Below, piece after piece: positions 1 to 8,892 of a DNA stretch of 64,000 nucleotides (its first letter is position 1; each line of letters begins with the position of its first letter). The DNA comes from Comamonas thiooxydans (GTDB lineage: Bacteria; Pseudomonadota; Gammaproteobacteria; Burkholderiales; Burkholderiaceae_C). The notes under the pieces are model-generated. The model worked only from the letters and a program-made list of their open reading frames with translations. It was not told the DNA's origin and did not search any database. Where the stretch lies: the NCBI RefSeq assembly GCF_000964545.1, contig NZ_BBVD01000005.1:496001-560000 (forward strand), read 5' to 3'. A program made the position numbers and the translations under genes.

Positions 1-815
1 TCGGCAATGAAGATACCGTCCAGGCTGGACTCGAACACTCTTGCAGCCAGACGTAGTTCTGTCGCCGAGCTGGATTCCACCGTGATGTCTCGATAGGAGT
101 AGATACGCCCTATCGCCACACCGCGACTGAGCTGAGGCACGGAGCGACGCTCCAGCACCCTGCCACTGAGCAGCTGCAGTACCTCCGAGGTTTCAGGAGC
201 CGACAGATCCTGCGCATCCTGCAGAAGAGTGAACTGACTCTCGCTGCTGATGGTCTGCGCTTCCAGATGGGCAAAGACGGCCGCATCATCTCGCTGCACG
301 AGCAGTGGTTCGGGTAGTTGCCACAGCTCCGCGAAACGGTGATTGAATGCCCGAATGCCGCCGCGCAGATCACAGACCAGCATGCCATCTGCAGCGGACT
401 CAAGCGTCGCCCGCAACTCTGCAAGCAGCATGTCCAGTTCGCTCTCGTGCCGCAACTGCTCGCTGCGGTCGAGCATGGTGAGCATCAACCAGCGCGGATT
501 CAGGGCGATGGAGCCCACCCCCATCTCCACAGCTGTCAATGAACCATTGGCTGTACAGATTTCTGTGAGAAATTTCGCCCCGCCCACCCAGTTTGAGGCA
601 TCCTGCCAGAACGCCTTTTGCACCAGGGAGGCGCACAGCACATCGACATACTGCTCCTGCGCCTGCTCGGGCGTGTAGCCCGTGAGCTGCATACTGGCTG
701 CATTGGCATGCACGACACGCAATGTCTGCGCATCCAGCAGCCAGACCGCCTCCTGCAAACCATCGAGCATGGAGGCAAGCAGAGGGTCAATCAGAAAACT
801 CTGCTGCAAAGTCAC
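1..815 (-). CDS. PAS-domain signalling protein, C-terminus beyond window
   Basis: This reading frame is open from a GTG at 815 to the window edge, giving about 271 residues. It carries at least two PAS-like sensor segments: one near residues 15-100 (LLDAQTLRVVHANAASMQLTGY) and one near 140-200 (DGMLVCDLRGGIRAFNHRFAELW). A third begins at the edge (ESSLDGIFIA). The GTG overlaps the stop of the upstream HD-GYP gene in a GTGA tetranucleotide, so translation is probably coupled. Such multi-PAS proteins usually end in GGDEF/EAL or histidine kinase modules. The output domain is not visible, so only a sensory role is supported; partnership with the HD-GYP gene in c-di-GMP turnover is an inference. 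Confidence 0.7.
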   Translation of the reverse strand, partial: MTLQQSFLIDPLLASMLDGLQEAVWLLDAQTLRVVHANAASMQLTGYTPEQAQEQYVDVLCASLVQKAFWQDASNWVGGAKFLTEICTANGSLTAVEMGVGSIALNPRWLMLTMLDRSEQLRHESELDMLLAELRATLESAADGMLVCDLRGGIRAFNHRFAELWQLPEPLLVQRDDAAVFAHLEAQTISSESQFTLLQDAQDLSAPETSEVLQLLSGRVLERRSVPQLSRGVAIGRIYSYRDITVESSSATELRLAARVFESSLDGIFIA

Positions 816-2074
816 GCGAGGTCTTTCTCGGCAGCAGGTGCTGCAGAACTGTCAAAAAAGTAGCAAAGACGCCTTTGCGGCTGTAAAGCTTCTAACGCAT
901 TTCGAGAAAGCTGATTTCGCGTCAAGCCCCGGCGAATACCCAAACCCACATATTCAAGCAAATCTACGAACCGCAGCTTCTGCGGCGCCTGCATGTCATA
1001 GGTCAGCACCTTCGGCTTGAGCGACTGGCTGGTGTTGACAGACACCACCACGCCCATCCGCCCATCGCTTAGTTCCACCAAAGAGCCCGGTGGATAGACC
1101 CCCAAGGTCTGCACGAATGCCTTGAGCACATCGGGCGCATACCGCTGGCGATACTGTCCGTACAGTGCAGCCATGGCTTCATGAGGCGTCATTTCGTTGC
1201 CTTGCAGTGGCAGATTGCACAAGCGCTCAAAATTATTGACCAGCGCCAGGATCTGTCCGGCAATGTCCATATCTTCGGCCAGCAAGCCAAGTGGAAAGCC
1301 TGACCCATCGGCCCATTCATGATGCTGGGCGATGGCCGTCGTGACGGAAGGAGGATAGCCCATGGTTAGAGCCAATGCCACCGACTCTCCGACATGACGT
1401 GCATACACGGTCTCTCGCAGTGGCGTGCGGCCCGTGCCCTGATTCAGTGCATTGGCCGATGCGGAAATCTCAAGCCCCGGCTTGCCGATGTCATGCAACA
1501 GGGCCGCCGTGCCCAGATCCTTCAATACGTCATCGCACAGGCCCAGCGTCTTACCCAGCAACAGGCTCAGCACGGAGACATTAACACCATGAACGCCAAA
1601 GGTGGCGCCCCCCGTATCCGCGAGCAGATGCAAACTCAGATCACGAGCCTGCGCCAGTTTGACGACTTGCTGTGCAACCAGCATATCCGTCGTTGTCCGC
1701 GCCTTCTCGGGGTTGACAGGCAACAAGGCCTGCACGTCATCAAATACGGAAACCGCGCCCAGAAACCTGGACTGCACGCCCAAAATACTGTTACGCCAGG
1801 CATGCGCATCGTTCTCGGGGGGGGCAGGAGCGGGTTGAGGGTCTGCTGTCGGAGGCGCTGCCGCTTCCTCCAGATCGCTTCTCGATAGATCGACCTGAAC
1901 TGCCTTGAGCTTCAGGGTCCTGAGTGTCTGCAACTGCTCGTCATTGACAATCTTGAAGCTGCTGACGGGAAACGGATGGCGCAACCAGCCGGTCTCCAGA
2001 TGGACATACATGCCGATACGCAGTTGTCCGATATCAATAGCAACGAAACGATTCACTTTGGGCGCTACACACAA
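812..2074 (-). CDS. HD-GYP domain c-di-GMP phosphodiesterase
   Basis: A 420-residue protein with an N-terminal DUF3391-like segment (residues 10-65), a Pro/Ala-rich linker (70-90) and an HD-GYP domain (about 125-330). Visible motifs are the HD pair at 194-195 in LLHDIGK and HHEWADGSGFP at 251-261, where GYP is GFP. The family hydrolyses cyclic di-GMP at a di- or tri-iron centre in the cytoplasm. The longest frame starts at TTG (2074); an in-frame GTG at 2056 is an equally possible start because neither has a clear ribosome binding site. Its stop overlaps the start of the PAS gene by 4 nt, which suggests a two-gene signalling operon. Confidence 0.9.
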   Translation of the reverse strand: MCVAPKVNRFVAIDIGQLRIGMYVHLETGWLRHPFPVSSFKIVNDEQLQTLRTLKLKAVQVDLSRSDLEEAAAPPTADPQPAPAPPENDAHAWRNSILGVQSRFLGAVSVFDDVQALLPVNPEKARTTTDMLVAQQVVKLAQARDLSLHLLADTGGATFGVHGVNVSVLSLLLGKTLGLCDDVLKDLGTAALLHDIGKPGLEISASANALNQGTGRTPLRETVYARHVGESVALALTMGYPPSVTTAIAQHHEWADGSGFPLGLLAEDMDIAGQILALVNNFERLCNLPLQGNEMTPHEAMAALYGQYRQRYAPDVLKAFVQTLGVYPPGSLVELSDGRMGVVVSVNTSQSLKPKVLTYDMQAPQKLRFVDLLEYVGLGIRRGLTRNQLSRNALEALQPQRRLCYFFDSSAAPAAEKDLA

Positions 2075-2166
2075 GATGAGACATTATTCCGCAGTTCCAT
2101 GACTGCTCAAGCATGACTAGGGTCTGTTGGGATGCAAACAGCGTCAACAACCCCCTCTTGTGTGAC

Positions 2167-2880
2167 TTATCGGCACCAAAGACTGGGTTTGTAGACCAGG
2201 TCCATCCACAAAGCCCAACTCGCAACGCCAATCAGCATCAGACCTGCAACTCTGGTGCCCCACCTGGCCCGCAATGCATTGACATGCGACTGCCCCAGTT
2301 GCCACAGCCAGGGCCCCGCCAGCAACCACAGTGCACCACCAACGGCAAAGGCAGCCATGGACAAAGCACCTTGCCAGGCGCCGCCACTCAGGGCCGCCAC
2401 CAACACCGCCGAATACAGCAAACCACAAGGCATCAGTGCCCAGGCAAAGCCCGCTGCCAGACTGCCGCCCGGCGCGGTGACCCAGGGCTGAACCCTGGCC
2501 CAGACGGAACGCCCCGCCCTCTCCAGCCAGGCTGGCTGCCGCGCCTGCACCACCATGGCCAACCCCCAGGCCATGACCGCCACATGCATCAGCGTCCAAA
2601 GTCTCTGCAATGCCGTTGTCTGACTGGTCAGCCAGGCCAGACTTTCCATGGCCACGGCCGCGATCCCGCCCAGCAGGGCATAGGCAGCGATGCGCCCCAG
2701 ATGAAACAGGCTGGTACGCAGCCATTGGCGTTTTTGCAGGCCGAGCACGACAACTGGCTGCCCGCCGCCGACAGGCTTCGCTGCTGTGACCACACTGCAG
2801 GGGGCAGCGCACATCACAAGACAATGGGGCCCACCCACGAGCCCCATGATCAAAGCAGTCCAGACCAGCGAAAACAACAT
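2167..2880 (-). CDS. TauE/SafE-like polytopic membrane protein of the cbb3 island
   Basis: A 237-residue, strongly hydrophobic protein with about six membrane segments. Its N-terminal GLVGGPHCLVMCAAPC and later ALMPCGLLYSAVLVAALSG are the paired half-repeats, with conserved Gly, Pro and Cys, seen in the DsbD_2 / sulfite exporter TauE/SafE superfamily found beside cco genes in betaproteobacteria. It starts 3 nt after the hemN stop, so the two are co-transcribed. In related islands such proteins are proposed to move copper or thiol reductant for oxidase assembly. That role is inferred from context and the transported substrate is not known. Confidence 0.8.
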   Translation of the reverse strand: MLFSLVWTALIMGLVGGPHCLVMCAAPCSVVTAAKPVGGGQPVVVLGLQKRQWLRTSLFHLGRIAAYALLGGIAAVAMESLAWLTSQTTALQRLWTLMHVAVMAWGLAMVVQARQPAWLERAGRSVWARVQPWVTAPGGSLAAGFAWALMPCGLLYSAVLVAALSGGAWQGALSMAAFAVGGALWLLAGPWLWQLGQSHVNALRARWGTRVAGLMLIGVASWALWMDLVYKPSLWCR

Positions 2881-2883
2881 GCG

Positions 2884-4266
2884 CTAGATGATGCGCGAAA
2901 AGCGGGCGCGGTTCCGGTCGGCCTGCAAATATCGGTCAAACAGCATGGCTACTCCGCGCACAAAAAACCAGCCCAGGCCAGTGACCTTGAAGCCCTCGAC
3001 GGACAGCTCGACCAAGCCATTGCGCTGCATCTCTGCCAGCGCATCCAGCTCCGCAGCGAAGTACTCGCGGAAATTGATAAGCCAGGCCTGCTCCATGGGC
3101 TCATACAGGACGGAGCCCTGGCACATGATGGACATGATGACGGCTCTGCGCACCAGATCGTCACGCGAAAGCGCCAGTCCGCGCTGCACGGGCAGCATGC
3201 CTCCATCGACGGCATCGTAGTACTCTTCAAGAGTCTTGACGTTCTGGCTGTAGGTCGCACCCACCTTGCCGATAGCCGATACGCCCAGTGCAATCAGATC
3301 GCAATCAGGCTGGGTGCTGTAGCCCTGAAAGTTGCGATGCAGGCGCCCCTGGCGCTTGGCAATGGCCAGAGAGTCGTCAGGCAGCGCAAAGTGGTCCATG
3401 CCTACATAGACATAGCCGCCATCCATGAATGCATCAATTGCGCCGGAGAGCATGTTCAGCTTGTCCTGTCCCATGGGCAGGTCTGCCGATTCGATACGCC
3501 TTTGCGGCTTGAAACGCTCGGGCAGATGCGCATAGGCATACAGTGCAATGCGATCGGGGCGCAGCTCATTGACCTGTGCCAGCGTGCGCGCAAAAGACTC
3601 GGGCGTCTGCCTGGGCAGCCCGTAGATCAGGTCCACATTGATGGAGACAAAGCCCAGGCGGCGCGCCTCGGCCACCAACGAAAAGACTTGCTCGGCGGGC
3701 TGCTCGCGGTGCACCGCTTTCTGCACCGCGGGATCAAAGTCCTGCACGCCAAAGCTCAGGCGATTGAACCCCATGTCCTTGAGAGCTCTCAGCCGCTCGT
3801 TGCTGACGGTGCGCGGATCGACCTCGATGGAGTACTCGCCCGCGGGATCCAGCTTGAAATGTTCACGCATCAAAACCATCAGCTGCTGCAACTCGGCATC
3901 GCTGAAGAAGGTCGGTGTGCCTCCGCCCAGATGCAGCTGGCTTACGAGCTGACCTTTGCCGCAATGCTCGGTATGCATGGCCAGCTCGCGGCTCAGGTAG
4001 TCCAGATACTCGGCAGCCTTCTCGTGATGCTTGGTCACGATCTTGTTGCAGGCGCAGTAATAGCAAAGCGACTCACAGAACGGCACATGCACATAAACGG
4101 ACAGGGGCAAAGCACGCGAGCCAGAATGCGTCTTGCGCTGCTTGAGTGCCAGTATGTAGTCGTCTGCACCAAAAGCCTCAACAAAACGGTCGGCTGTTGG
4201 GAACGATGTGTAGCGTGGGCCGGGGATATCAAAGCGGCTCAGCAACTCAGGCGTGACTGCGGTCAT
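2884..4266 (-). CDS. hemN: Oxygen-independent coproporphyrinogen III oxidase
   Basis: A 460-residue radical-SAM enzyme. It converts coproporphyrinogen III to protoporphyrinogen IX without oxygen, supplying heme under microaerobic conditions. The cluster motif is CESLCYYCAC, with Cys64, Cys68, Cys71 and Cys73, preceded by YVHVPF. A GGGTPTFF glycine-rich SAM-binding segment and the C-terminal HemN domain follow. Length and N-terminus (PRYTSFPTADRF) match true HemN rather than the shorter HemW. It is divergent from the fnr-type gene, with an FNR box between them at 4409-4422, so induction at low oxygen is expected. Confidence 0.96.
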   Translation of the reverse strand: MTAVTPELLSRFDIPGPRYTSFPTADRFVEAFGADDYILALKQRKTHSGSRALPLSVYVHVPFCESLCYYCACNKIVTKHHEKAAEYLDYLSRELAMHTEHCGKGQLVSQLHLGGGTPTFFSDAELQQLMVLMREHFKLDPAGEYSIEVDPRTVSNERLRALKDMGFNRLSFGVQDFDPAVQKAVHREQPAEQVFSLVAEARRLGFVSINVDLIYGLPRQTPESFARTLAQVNELRPDRIALYAYAHLPERFKPQRRIESADLPMGQDKLNMLSGAIDAFMDGGYVYVGMDHFALPDDSLAIAKRQGRLHRNFQGYSTQPDCDLIALGVSAIGKVGATYSQNVKTLEEYYDAVDGGMLPVQRGLALSRDDLVRRAVIMSIMCQGSVLYEPMEQAWLINFREYFAAELDALAEMQRNGLVELSVEGFKVTGLGWFFVRGVAMLFDRYLQADRNRARFSRII

Positions 4267-4408
4267 AACTGGGAGTTAGGGTGCGCCCACACTCTGTATA
4301 GAGCAGATTTCAATGGAAATCAGATCCTGAAAATCATGCCCAAAATAGGCAAAAGCGCATGTTTTTGAACGAATACAGGCAATGTGCCCCAAGGCAATCA
4401 CCCTGTCC

Positions 4409-4422
4409 TTGATGAAAATCAA
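4409..4422. promoter_or_regulatory. FNR box between hemN and fnr
   Basis: TTGATGAAAATCAA is an exact match to the FNR/Anr consensus TTGAT-N4-ATCAA. It lies 143 bp before the hemN start and 113 bp before the fnr start, so it could act on either gene or both. The match is visible; the regulation is inferred. Confidence 0.85.
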
Positions 4423-4534
4423 GAGACCTCAAGGCAAGTGCTGCGACAATTTGATCCATCTCATCTTCAACCACGAGGTCAATGACCAGCGCGACTCTCC
4501 ACTCTGTGTCTGTCTGCGCCGTTGCAAAAAGCCC

Positions 4535-5257
4535 ATGAATCTTCAGACCATCAAAGCATCCTGCTCCAACTGCAATCTGCGTGAACTGTGCATGCCCATG
4601 GGCCTGGACGATGAACAAATGGAGCGCATTGACGAGATTGTGGCCACGCGCCGCAAGGTCAAGCGCGGCGGGCTGCTGTTTCGCAATGGCGAAGAGTTCA
4701 CCTCGCTGTATGCCATTCGAACCGGCTTCTTCAAGACCAGCGTGGCCACCGAAGACGGACGCGATCAGGTCACAGGCTTTCAGATGGCTGGCGAAATCAT
4801 TGGTCTGGACGGCATCGTCAACGACCACCACACTTGTGATGCCGTGGCCCTGGAAGACGCCGAGGTCTGTGTCATGCCGTTTGACAAACTGGAGCAGCTC
4901 TCGCGCGAGGTCACGGCCCTGCAGAACCATGTGCACAAGGTCATGAGCCGCGAAATCGTGCGCGAGCATGGCGTGATGCTGCTGCTGGGCAGCATGCGTG
5001 CCGAGGAGCGCCTGGCGGCCTTTGTGTTGAACCTGGTCCAGCGCCTGTCGGCACGCGGCTTTTCCAAGTCGGAACTGGTGCTGCGCATGACGCGCGAAGA
5101 AATCGGCAGTTACCTGGGCCTCAAGCTCGAGACCGTGAGCCGCACCTTCTCCAAATTTGCAGAGGAAGGCATCGTGGAAGTCAAGCAGCGCCACCTGCGC
5201 ATCCTGGATACCGAGGCGCTCAAACGCATCGTCAACAGCCAGCAATGCCAGAGCTGA
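4535..5257 (+). CDS. fnr: FNR/CRP-family oxygen-sensing transcription factor
   Basis: A 240-residue regulator with an N-terminal cysteine cluster (C10-x2-C13-x5-C19) and a further Cys101, the four ligands expected for an oxygen-labile [4Fe-4S] cluster. It has a CRP-like cyclic-nucleotide fold (about 25-145) and a C-terminal helix-turn-helix (REEIGSYLGLKLETVSRTFSKF, about 190-211). The recognition helix has the E-xx-SR pattern of FNR proteins that bind TTGAT half sites. The frame stays open upstream to 4382, but the ATG at 4535 places the Cys cluster at the usual distance from the N-terminus. Three matching boxes in this window make it the likely master regulator of the cbb3 island. Confidence 0.93.
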   Translation: MNLQTIKASCSNCNLRELCMPMGLDDEQMERIDEIVATRRKVKRGGLLFRNGEEFTSLYAIRTGFFKTSVATEDGRDQVTGFQMAGEIIGLDGIVNDHHTCDAVALEDAEVCVMPFDKLEQLSREVTALQNHVHKVMSREIVREHGVMLLLGSMRAEERLAAFVLNLVQRLSARGFSKSELVLRMTREEIGSYLGLKLETVSRTFSKFAEEGIVEVKQRHLRILDTEALKRIVNSQQCQS

Positions 5258-5283
5258 ACCGATTCGACAGACACTCTCAAGAC

Positions 5284-5310
5284 AAAGCCCGCGGACAGCG
5301 GGCTTTTTTA
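5284..5310 (+). terminator. Rho-independent terminator after fnr
   Basis: AAAGCCCGC, a 5-nt loop, GCGGGC and a T run, 26 nt after the fnr stop. Confidence 0.85.
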
Positions 5311-5320
5311 TCTGGGCGAG

Positions 5321-5584
5321 TTACTCGGGCAGAGGCTCGGAAACGATGCCGCCATTGAGATCGCTGACGGAGCGCCCCAGCATCACCGTCATCGCACCTC
5401 CAATCAGCGTCACGACCCAGAAGGCAAAAAAAGCGACCGTATAGATGGCCTGGCGCGACCAGTCCAGTGGGGAGCCCAGCCAGTGCACATCCAGCGGGTC
5501 CACAAAAGCGAAAACCACCATCTCCATGATTGCCGCCGCCAGAAAGGCCGGCCAGACAATCCACATCCAGCGTCGAGCATCCAT
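5321..5584 (-). CDS. Small two-helix membrane protein, unknown function
   Basis: An 87-residue protein starting MDARRWMWIVWPAFLAAA, with AGGAGA placed 6-7 nt before the ATG. Two hydrophobic segments (about residues 7-28 and 46-70) flank a short loop containing DPLDVHWLG. I do not recognise a characterised family. It is transcribed in the same direction as ccoG and the fixH-like gene and lies 257 bp beyond the latter, with a probable terminator between them, so it likely has its own promoter. The position at the end of the cbb3 island suggests an oxidase-related role, but the sequence does not show one. Confidence 0.75.
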   Translation of the reverse strand: MDARRWMWIVWPAFLAAAIMEMVVFAFVDPLDVHWLGSPLDWSRQAIYTVAFFAFWVVTLIGGAMTVMLGRSVSDLNGGIVSEPLPE

Positions 5585-5794
5585 CCTGATTCTCCTTGGG
5601 CTGTGGGCTTGGTCATATTTTGCACAACAGTGGTGACCGTTCATGCAGGACTGCGGGCATGCACCGTGGCGGGAAACCCTGAACCACTCTCTTTTCAGTA
5701 GCATCCTGCGCCATCTGGATATCAAAAAACCATTTACTTCTACATCAACGTTAGGCGGAGCATTCGCAACACGCTCTGATTTTGATATCGGCAA

Positions 5795-5819
5795 CAAAAA
5801 AGGCCGCAAAAGCGACCTT
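5795..5819 (-). terminator. Terminator after the fixH-like gene
   Basis: Read on the minus strand: AAGGTCGC, TTTT loop, GCGGCCTT with one G-U pair, then a T run. It ends the ccoG-fixH transcript 23 nt after the stop. Confidence 0.75.
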
Positions 5820-5841
5820 GGCGGAGCAAGCGCCGGAGCGC

Positions 5842-6147
5842 TCAGCGATCCAGCGGATGGTCCTTGGCTGGCGTGGCCGCATGATTGCGACCGGTGACTG
5901 CTGGGGCCAGGCTTTTTTCACTTTCGCTCAGGCGCTGGTTGATTTCCATGCCATGGCGGTAGTAGTCAGGGTCAATCACGGGATCGGGCCTGCTCAGTGC
6001 GATGTATGCGGTGACAAAGCCGGCAATCACCACGATCACCGGGCCGGCGATGATGAGCCAGACATGGGCAAACTTCCACCAGGGCTTGCCGTCCTCGGGG
6101 TGGATGATCTTGGCCGTTTGCGAGACCTTGGCTTGTGCTGCCGACAT
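5842..6147 (-). CDS. ccoH: FixH/CcoH family cbb3 oxidase assembly protein
   Basis: A 101-residue protein with one membrane anchor (WLIIAGPVIVVIAGFVTAYIAL, about 30-51), followed by the family signature DPVIDPDYYRHGMEINQ (55-71). FixH/CcoH is a membrane-anchored factor needed for cbb3 oxidase assembly and stability. The ATG at 6147 is chosen because AAAGAGG precedes it; the frame is open further upstream but without a good start. It lies 126 nt after ccoG. Confidence 0.9.
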   Translation of the reverse strand: MSAAQAKVSQTAKIIHPEDGKPWWKFAHVWLIIAGPVIVVIAGFVTAYIALSRPDPVIDPDYYRHGMEINQRLSESEKSLAPAVTGRNHAATPAKDHPLDR

Positions 6148-6273
6148 GATGAAACCTCTTTCCAAAATTCTGACCACCCGAGCACGCATGGCAGGGTGGC
6201 ATAAATTGTTGCCGATTGGCGGTGCCCTTGTCCGGCCTCCGTGATGGCTCACGAAGACCGGCAAGACCTGGCA

Positions 6274-7716
6274 TTAACGCGGCACCAGGAACACCGTCTT
6301 CTCGGAAATACGCCCTGCTCCGGCAGTCACTGCATCCACATTGAAGTGTACGGGGTGCGAGCCGGGAGTTGCCGAGCCATACGGAATCTGCAGCCGCACC
6401 GCAATGCCGCGTGTCTCTGCCGGGCCAACGCTCACTTCCTGCTCGGATGCGACTTCCAGATTCTCCAGGCCCACGGCGCTGATACGGTAGCGCTGCTCGG
6501 ACTCGGTGGCGTTCATGATCTGCAGACGGTAGACGTTCTCCAGCTTGCCGCCCGCCACGATGCGCGAAAGCGCAGCACGGTCGCGAATCACGTCGACCTT
6601 GAGCGGCTCGCGCAGCACCAGACTGGCGATCATGGCGGCGCTGAGGGCCACCAGCACGGCCGAGTAGATCAGCACACGCGGGCGGAAAATGCGGCGAATC
6701 ACCTGCACCTGCTTCCAGGCCTTTGCCACGGCATTCTGAGTGGTCAACCGGATCAGGCCACGCGGATACTCCATCTTGTCCATCACGGAGTTGCAGGCAT
6801 CGATGCACAGACCGCAGCCGATGCATTCGTACTGCAACCCTTTGCGGATATCGATGCCCACGGGGCAGACCTGAACGCAAAGCTTGCAATCTATGCAGTC
6901 CCCCAGGCCCTGTGCCTTGTAGTCGACGTCTTTCTTGCGCGGGCCGCGAGCTTCACCACGTTCGGCGTCGTAGCTGACGATCATGGTGTCCTTGTCGAAC
7001 ATGGCACTCTGAAAGCGTGCATAGGGACACATGTACTTGCAGACCTGCTCGCGCATATAGCCGGCGTTGCCGTAGGTGGCGAAGCCGTAGAACGCCACCC
7101 AGAAGATCTGCCAGTTGCCCTGGAAGGCCATCAACTCCACACCCAACTCACGGATGGGCACGAAGTAGCCGACAAAGGTGAAACCTGTCCAAAGAGATAG
7201 AGCGATCCAGAGAAACTGCTTGAGCGACTTTTTCCAGATCTTCTCCAAAGTCCAGCCGCTCTTGTCGATACGCATGCGGGCACTGCGATCGCCTTCGACC
7301 TTGCTTTCGATCCACATGAAGATCTCGGTGTAGACCGTCTGCGGACAGGAGAAGCCGCACCACAGACGCCCGGCTACGGCGGTAAACAGGAACAGCCCCA
7401 GTGCGCTGATGATCAGCAGCCCCGTCAGATAGATGAAGTCCTGCGGGTACAGCACCAGTCCGAACAGATAGAAGCGCCGGGCCCCCAGATCGAACAGCAC
7501 CATCTGGCGCTCGCCCCACTGCAGCCAGGGCAGGCCGTAGAAGACGATCTGGGTCAGAAACACCATGGCCCAGCGCCACCGTGAGAACACGCCGCTAATA
7601 GAGCGTGAGTACACTTTTTGCTCGGAAGCGAACATAGGCACCAGCTCAGGCCCGCCCTCATGAGGCTCAGGCGTGATCGGTATGACTTTTCGGGGCTTCC
7701 CCTGATCGCACGGCAT
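6274..7716 (-). CDS. ccoG: Cytochrome c oxidase accessory protein CcoG
   Basis: A 480-residue membrane ferredoxin. It has about four to five membrane helices, a NapH/CcoG-type segment with CGFSCPQTVYTE, and a double 4Fe-4S region (CIDCKLCVQVCPVGIDI and CIGCGLCIDACNSVMDK, about 255-300). A C-terminal periplasmic immunoglobulin-like FixG domain follows a membrane segment near 340-360. CcoG is reported to reduce copper for insertion into the cbb3 binuclear centre. It lies 82 bp after ccoP with a terminator between them, so it probably forms a separate unit with ccoH. Confidence 0.95.
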   Translation of the reverse strand: MPCDQGKPRKVIPITPEPHEGGPELVPMFASEQKVYSRSISGVFSRWRWAMVFLTQIVFYGLPWLQWGERQMVLFDLGARRFYLFGLVLYPQDFIYLTGLLIISALGLFLFTAVAGRLWCGFSCPQTVYTEIFMWIESKVEGDRSARMRIDKSGWTLEKIWKKSLKQFLWIALSLWTGFTFVGYFVPIRELGVELMAFQGNWQIFWVAFYGFATYGNAGYMREQVCKYMCPYARFQSAMFDKDTMIVSYDAERGEARGPRKKDVDYKAQGLGDCIDCKLCVQVCPVGIDIRKGLQYECIGCGLCIDACNSVMDKMEYPRGLIRLTTQNAVAKAWKQVQVIRRIFRPRVLIYSAVLVALSAAMIASLVLREPLKVDVIRDRAALSRIVAGGKLENVYRLQIMNATESEQRYRISAVGLENLEVASEQEVSVGPAETRGIAVRLQIPYGSATPGSHPVHFNVDAVTAGAGRISEKTVFLVPR

Positions 7717-7760
7717 CGCAGTTCCTTAATATTTTTGTAATTACTGAAAATTGAAACGCG

Positions 7761-7790
7761 AAAAAGGCGGTGCCAGGGCACCGCCTTTTC
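7761..7790 (-). terminator. Terminator after ccoP
   Basis: AAAAAGGCGGTGCC, two-base loop, GGCACCGCCTTTT: a 12-13 bp stem with A and T runs on both sides, in the ccoP-ccoG gap. Confidence 0.85.
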
Positions 7791-7798
7791 AAAACGCA

Positions 7799-8710
7799 TT
7801 ACTTCTGGTTTTGCGTATTCGAAAGACTCCAGACATAGGAAGCCAGCACGGCAATTTGCGCCTCCGTCAGCTTCTCTTTCTGGGCAGGCATCTCATTGTG
7901 CTTGCCGTTGTTGACGATGTTCACGATTGCCGCCTCGCCCCAGCCATGCAGCCAGATGTCGTCGGTCAGGTTAGGAGCACCCAGCGCGGGGTTGCCCTTG
8001 CCGTCCATGCCGTGACAAGCCGCACAGGCCACGAATTTGGACTTGCCCTGCGAAGCCTTGACGGCATCGTGAGGGCTGCCCGACAGGCTCAGCACATAGT
8101 GCGCCACATTGCGCACATCTTCCGCCGAGCCCACGGCTGCCGCCATGGGCGGCATCATGCCGATACGGCCGTTGGTGATGGTCTCCCTGATCTTCTCGGG
8201 AGATCCGCCATGCAACCAGTCGCCGTCCGCCAGATTCGGGAAGGACTTGCTGCCGCGAGCGTCAGAGCCGTGGCATTGCGCACAGTTGTTCATGAACAGA
8301 CGCTCGCCAATGGCCATGGCCTGAGGATCCTTGGCCATTTCTTCGGTGGGCATGCTGGTGAACTTGGCATACAGAGGCTCCAGGTCCGCCTTGGCCTTGG
8401 CCATTTCCTTGTCGTAGGCGCCGGTCTGGCTCCAGTCCAGCTTGCCGCCGAAGCCGCCCAGACCTGGGTAGACCACAAGATAGCCCAGGCTGAAAACCAC
8501 GGTGATCACGAACAGACCCATCCACCACTTGGGCATGGGGTTGTTGAGTTCACGCAGGTCTTCGTCCCAGACATGGCCTGTGGTGTTGTCGCCCGAGGGA
8601 ACGACCTTCTTGCGGGCCACCAGAATCAGCAGCAGCAAGCAGCCAAAGATGCCGATCAGCGTAATCGCCGCGACATACACCGACCAGAAATTGTTAATGA
8701 AATCGCTCAT
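7799..8710 (-). CDS. ccoP: cbb3 oxidase diheme subunit III
   Basis: A 303-residue membrane-anchored diheme cytochrome c. It has two N-terminal hydrophobic segments (about 10-32 and 62-82) separated by a basic/acidic loop with the family's WDEDLRELNNPMPKWW stretch. Two cytochrome c domains carry heme motifs CAQCH (143-147) and CAACH (229-233). It passes electrons from the bc1 complex or soluble cytochromes to CcoO and CcoN. It sits 27 bp after ccoQ as the last oxidase structural gene. Confidence 0.96.
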   Translation of the reverse strand: MSDFINNFWSVYVAAITLIGIFGCLLLLILVARKKVVPSGDNTTGHVWDEDLRELNNPMPKWWMGLFVITVVFSLGYLVVYPGLGGFGGKLDWSQTGAYDKEMAKAKADLEPLYAKFTSMPTEEMAKDPQAMAIGERLFMNNCAQCHGSDARGSKSFPNLADGDWLHGGSPEKIRETITNGRIGMMPPMAAAVGSAEDVRNVAHYVLSLSGSPHDAVKASQGKSKFVACAACHGMDGKGNPALGAPNLTDDIWLHGWGEAAIVNIVNNGKHNEMPAQKEKLTEAQIAVLASYVWSLSNTQNQK

Positions 8711-8737
8711 GGGATGTTCTCGTTGTGGTGATCAGAC

Positions 8738-8875
8738 TCAGTCTTCCAGGAATGGAACCTGAGCTGCCTCGTCAAAACGGGCCTGGTTGCGGCGGGCATA
8801 CGCCCACCACCAGATGCCCACGAAACACGCCAGCGATGCCAGCGTGGCCACGATACGCATGGTGGTGATATCCAT
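8738..8875 (-). CDS. ccoQ: cbb3 oxidase small subunit CcoQ/FixQ
   Basis: A 45-residue protein starting MDITTMRIVATLASL. It has one membrane helix (about 5-25) ending in the family's WWWAYARRNQARFDEA junction and an acidic tail ending FLED. CcoQ stabilises the interaction of CcoP with the CcoNO core. Its place between ccoO (17 bp upstream) and ccoP is the canonical order. Confidence 0.92.
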   Translation of the reverse strand: MDITTMRIVATLASLACFVGIWWWAYARRNQARFDEAAQVPFLED

Positions 8876-8892
8876 TTCCAGCCCTTTCTCTC

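Noticed and set aside
4315..4345. Second FNR-like site near the hemN start
   Set aside because: Only one half resembles the consensus; the other half is too divergent.
2113..4368. A 751-codon plus-strand frame
   Set aside because: It is antisense to hemN and the TauE-like gene, with His/Gln-rich composition from high-GC mirror coding and no domain resemblance.
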